Position numbers and translations under genes: made by a program
Shown: piece by piece, positions 60,421-64,000 of the stretch
How the letters are laid out: each line of letters opens with the position of its first letter
How positions within the stretch are numbered: the stretch's first letter is position 1
The notes under the pieces: model-generated
Seen by the model: the letters and a program-made list of their open reading frames with translations, nothing else
Databases searched by the model: none
Told to the model about the DNA's origin: nothing
Assembly (NCBI RefSeq): GCF_000276665.1
Contig: NW_004955459.1
Coordinates: 13,968,902 to 14,032,901 of the forward strand
DNA from: Chinchilla lanigera
Taxonomy: Eukaryota; Chordata; Mammalia; Rodentia; Chinchillidae
Length of the DNA stretch: 64,000 bases
Reading direction: 5' to 3'

Positions 60421-62216
60421 AAGTGTCTTCCTCTTGCTACCACAATCATAGATAATCCCACCGACAGACTGTTGTTATTGTCAATGAGCTTTATTATCTT
60501 TGTACAGTCAGTGGCCTAATGCTATAACATGGTAAAGAAATGCAACCAATTAGAATATGCCTTACCAGCGTGGTACAAAAGTCGGAATACTGAAGCACAC
60601 AATCTTTCACTCAAAAAATGCAGTGAGAGGTGAGCTTTGCACACTATTAAGTGTAAGCTTGGTCACTATATTTTTAAAGTGGTTTTCTATTCATAAAATA
60701 TTGTGGTATTCAATACCCAGATAGTTTTCACATAGTACATAAGCATACTCTCTCACTCTGAATATATGTTCTTAATAAAAATTACCATCAATGCAAAACT
60801 CAATTTTTAAATTAGAAGCTATATTTGAGAAAACTTTTGAATTTTTAGAGAATTCAGTTAATACATTTTGATGTTGGCATAGTTATGATATCTTTAATAA
60901 TGGTCATAAAATCATTGATTATTGGTAGTTTTTACATCATAGAAACCAATCATAGAACCAAAATTCAAGAACAAAAGTAATGCATTTCGATTTGTCACAG
61001 AGTAATAGAAGGGATAAAGCACTGGCAAAGACACAGACACTCAGGGTACATTTTGGAAAAATACTGTATATGATATATGCTGATAATGCATTTTGAATTT
61101 ATTTGTCTCGAAATAAAATACATTTGGAATTATAAAAACAAAAACTTTAATATACACAACTAAACACAATTTTCTATTGATTTCTTCACCTTCTAAATAT
61201 AATGCAGTATCACTATCATTTCATTAAGTAGTCACAACTTTTACAAAATTTAAAAGTATTTATACTGCTAAGCCAAAAAAGTTACCACAGACATAGCTGG
61301 GTTTTAATCATATAAGCTATTATTTATTTTGGCCCAAAATTCTAAATTCCCCATCACAAGTTTTATATACAGGACATTTTTATGTCCCTTTCACCTAGGT
61401 GAAATATTTTGCTATGATTATTATTTAATGATAGCAATTACAGAAGCAATTCAAAGAGGACACTGTATTGTAGCACATATTCATTTACGTAATGTAGTTA
61501 CATATTAACAGACTACCTAGGCTTTAGCTTTAGTTCTGGTATTAATATATGCAAAATCATTTGTCAGAGAAATTTGTTGTAATGTCTGATGACTTTTTAA
61601 TCTGCCTCTTCTGTTGTACATCTACTTTCTCATTTAAATGTGTCACTTTTTTGAAATCAGTAAGTAGCCCACATCCAAATGTTTTAAGTCTTAGAATGTA
61701 ATAAGGTACTTTAAAAATATATAATCAAATTTGGATTTCAAAATAACACGTCATGTTTTGTAAGGAGTATCTCAAATATAATTTTGAACTCGAGATTATC
61801 CATTTTAGCTAATACATTTAACTAATTTTTGCTTAAGTCTTCATTTAATCAAGCACAGACACTATTTGAAAACGCTGCCTGATATTAACCTAAATTATCT
61901 AAAAGCACGCTCTGGTGGCTAGAAGAAGAAAAATTGGTAAAAGAAAATAGTGAGAAGGGTAAAAAGAAAAGAGAAGTCAGTATCTTGGTTATCAAGATAC
62001 TGATTTGGGTAATTCCAGTATGGTTTGCTTTTATACAACTTATATAAATGGCTTTCCTTACCTAGCAATAATGAATTCAGTTGTTTTCAATTATCAAAAT
62101 GGAATTCCATAAAAGCAAATGGTCTTACAATTTTTCTAATTTCAGAACATACAACAATAACATAATAAGATGAAAATATGAGGAAATGAAGAAAATACAG
62201 AAAACTAATTAGGTTT
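60421..62216. other. Non-coding with one strong inverted repeat
   Basis: AT-rich unique-looking DNA. The only structure noted is the 11-bp-arm palindrome at 61977-62003. Confidence 0.45.
61977..62003. repeat. Perfect 11-bp inverted repeat, 5-base loop
   Basis: Arms tcagtatcttg (61977-61987) and caagatactga (61993-62003) around gttat. No T-tract or promoter-like context was found, so no function is assigned. Confidence 0.85.
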
Positions 62217-62235
62217 TGTGCTGAACCCATTTGTT

Positions 62236-62343
62236 TGTTTGATTTCCCCCCCCCCCCGCCCCTCTGGTACCTGGAATTGAACTCACAAACTTGTGCTTGC
62301 CAGGTAGCTATGCCGCTATGCCGCTAAGCTAAATCTCCAGCCA
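62236..62343 (-). repeat. ID SINE, distal unit of a compound insertion
   Basis: 'cctctggtacctggaattga', 'actcacaaacttgtgcttgc', 'atgccgctaagctaaatctc', 'cagcc' with a poly(C)/T-rich reverse tail (62247-62258 is nearly all C). It contains a short duplication 'gctatgccgctatgccgc'. It lies with the next ID inside a single 19-bp direct repeat. Confidence 0.9.
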
Positions 62344-62374
62344 AAGAAATTTGGAAGTTGTTACCTCCTCTTTG

Positions 62375-62384
<10 letters not shown>

Positions 62385-62413
<29 letters not shown>

Positions 62414-62496
62414 TTTTTTGTGGTACCAGGGATCAAACTCATAACCTCACGCTTGCTAGGCAGGCACTGTACCACTGAGCTACACTCCCAGCCCCC
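62385..62496 (-). repeat. ID SINE, proximal unit of a compound insertion
   Basis: T-rich reverse tail with (CTTTT)n, then 'gtggtaccagggatcaaact', 'cataacctcacgcttgctag', 'gtaccactgagctacactcc', 'cagcccc'. The direct repeat tgtgctgaacccatttgtt lies immediately to its right (62497-62515), but its partner is at 62217-62235, left of the other ID. Confidence 0.92.
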
Positions 62497-62515
62497 TGTG
62501 CTGAACCCATTTGTT

Positions 62516-62999
62516 GCCTAAGTATAATTTTATTTTATACTTTAAAGAGAATTGCAGCTTACATTTAATTCTTTTTTTTTTCAGCTGCTTAAAGAGATGT
62601 AATTAACTCAGAAAACACTGTAACATGAATTTGGAAGATAATTGTAAGCAAACTACCACCATATCTGCACCATTACTTCTAAAAGTTTCCTGCCACATAA
62701 TGAAGACTATGATGATAATGATCATCATTATGTGCTAAGAACACTTAACGTAAGTTTTAAGCTTTTAGCAAAGTTTTAGGTATAGCACACAATGTTCTTT
62801 TTTTTTTTCTTCTTTTCTTTAATTAGGTGTTGTAGAAAGAAAATGTTCAAATGGTGAGGGCAGCAAGAGGGGGAAGGGGAAAGGAAAGAAGGGAAAAGAA
62901 AAAAATTGTGAAAAATAAATCACAATATTCTTAACCATGAGCATTATTCTCAGAGTAACTGCCCACATCTTATTTAGCTCCTAGAACTGAAACCTTGTG
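62516..62999. other. Non-coding, no feature identified
   Basis: Contains a short palindrome (ataatgat-c-atcattat at 62715-62731) and pyrimidine- and purine-rich runs (62799-62818, 62860-62905). Confidence 0.45.
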
Positions 63000-63766
63000 C
63001 CTTTTGACTTATTTCTGTCCATTTGCGTTTCCCTAGAAAACACCACTATATTCTATGCTTCTAGGGATTTCACTATGTTAGTTTCTTCAGGTAAGTGGGG
63101 TCATGTTGCTTGTGTTCTTTTGTGTGCAACTAACTGCACTTAGCATGATATTCTCTAGGACTATCTATACTGTTTATACTGATTTTTATTGTTTATGATA
63201 GTCTTTTCTTGTAAGAATGAATAATATTTCACTCTATATACATACCGTATTTTCTTTATATAGTCATTCATCAATAAATTTTTAAATTTTCTCAGCTATA
63301 GGGGATAACATCCCATTGCTCAGGAACTACATATTTCTTTGAAAACCCAAATTTAATTCTTTTGGATATAAACTAAATCTAAACAGAGTGAGATTGGTAG
63401 GTCATACAGTAACTGTTTGTAAGGAAGCTCCACACTGATTTTTATTGTGGTTGCACCATATTCTTCTCAACACTGTACATTTTTTTTCACATCATTTTCA
63501 ATGCTTGCAATCTTTTGGTTTCTTTATTATTTTTACATAAAGCTCTCAACAGTTTTGAGGATACAGTATTTGCAGTTTGGGTATGGATAACTACTGATAT
63601 TGAGTAACTTTTCATATACTCAATGGTCACTTGTATATCTTCTTTGGTCAACTCAATTTCTTTACCTGTTGAATGACTTTTCTCTCTGGAATTGTAGATA
63701 TTCACATTGTGAGCTAATCCCTTATCTAACAAATAGTCTGCAATTTTCTTCTCTAATTCCACAAGT

Positions 63767-63769
<3 letters not shown>
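63000..63769 (-). mobile_element. LINE-1 3' end (old, minus strand)
   Basis: Plus strand carries reverse L1 3' landmarks in order: 'gaatgaataatatttcactc', 'ttttggatataaactaaatc', 'agattggtaggtcatacagt', 'agctccacactgatttttat', 'gttgcaccatattcttctca', 'gctaatcccttatctaacaa'. It belongs to an old L1 class. The ORFs over it are broken. Confidence 0.78.

Positions 63770-63822
<53 letters not shown>
63770..63822. repeat. (TA)26 microsatellite
   Basis: An uninterrupted TA run of about 52 bases joining the L1 end to repeat X copy D. The tyrosine/isoleucine repeats in the ORFs on both strands come from it. Confidence 0.97.
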
Positions 63823-63827
<5 letters not shown>

Positions 63828-63829
63828 AT

Positions 63830-64000
63830 AGTACCAAAAACAAGAACAATAGCAAAATAAAACAACACAAAGCAAGGACATTAAAAATGATACAGGGTTT
63901 CAAATCAAATGATAGAGATTAACAGTGGTTGCTATATTGCATATTGTTATCTTCAACAAATTTGCTCAGATTACCAGATGTAAGAATAGAAGATTGATCA
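63830..64000 (-). repeat. Repeat X copy D, cut by the window end
   Basis: The minus strand reads 'ttcttacatctggtaatctg', 'agcaaatttgttgaagataa', 'caatatgcaatatagcaacc', 'actgttaatctctatcattt', 'gaaaccctgtatcatttt'. The order is the same as copies A-C. The 3' end is more diverged and runs into the TA tract. More 5' sequence should lie beyond the window. Confidence 0.75.

Noticed and set aside
63487..63903. 138-codon minus-strand ORF with a tyrosine/isoleucine repeat
   Set aside because: It is produced by the (TA)26 tract joining L1 and repeat X sequence.
36727..64000. CRISPR-like or tandem array
   Set aside because: Repeat copies are kilobases apart, in both orientations, with poly(A) tails; dispersed retroposons, not an array.

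Overview
The window reads as mammalian nuclear DNA from a rodent: AT-rich, intron- or desert-like, with no protein-coding gene or exon that I can support. The rodent call rests on the short repeats. There are many tRNA-Ala-derived ID elements (A-box tagctcagcgg, B-box gttcggttccc, CA-rich poly(A) tail), B1 elements (7SL-derived), and B1+ID composites of the B4/B1-dID kind. The ID consensus here, with its 'ggtaccggagaaaaacc' tail start, looks unlike the mouse/rat form I know, so a non-murid rodent is plausible. I cannot name the species.

Layout. 1-6.2 kb: mostly unique sequence with an ID tail at the very start, a B1, a LINE2 3' end and a second B1. 5.8-6.84 kb: an ERVL-MaLR remnant (internal-like sequence plus a THE1/MST-like LTR) carrying a younger ID. 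7.85-12.75 kb: a rearranged minus-strand LINE-1. It has an ORF2 3' part, an inverted duplicate of part of the reverse transcriptase, a B1, an ORF2 block running from the RT toward the endonuclease, and a region that may be its 5' UTR; two young IDs with perfect target-site duplications (TSDs) lie in or near it. 12.76-25.5 kb: B1, MER5A, IDs, B1-ID composites and a 79-bp hAT-like miniature transposon in otherwise unique DNA. 25.6-30.34 kb: a minus-strand LTR, an old L1, a second L1 3' end, and a CpG-rich solo LTR with a perfect 6-bp TSD. 30.6-45.4 kb: a TG microsatellite, ID, B1, a Tigger-like element, two copies of an unidentified dispersed repeat ('repeat X'), an L1 3' end, B1-ID composites, an MLT-like LTR with a young ID, a MIR and a LINE2. 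45.4-54.9 kb: mostly unique, with one ID and one MIR. 54.9-64 kb: Tigger/MER2-like remnant, repeat X, four single IDs, LINE2 fragments, a MaLR LTR, a compound ID-ID insertion, an L1 3' end, a (TA)26 tract and a fourth copy of repeat X cut by the window end.

No gene network can be described because there are no genes. What the window does record is insertion order: L1 first, then repeat X into L1, then ID into or against repeat X; and MaLR first, then ID into it. The best leads are repeat X, the compound ID insertion sharing one 19-bp TSD, the inverted L1 duplication, and the hAT-like miniature element. All family names come from remembered consensus features, not a database search; boundaries are good to a few bases where a TSD is given and to tens of bases otherwise.
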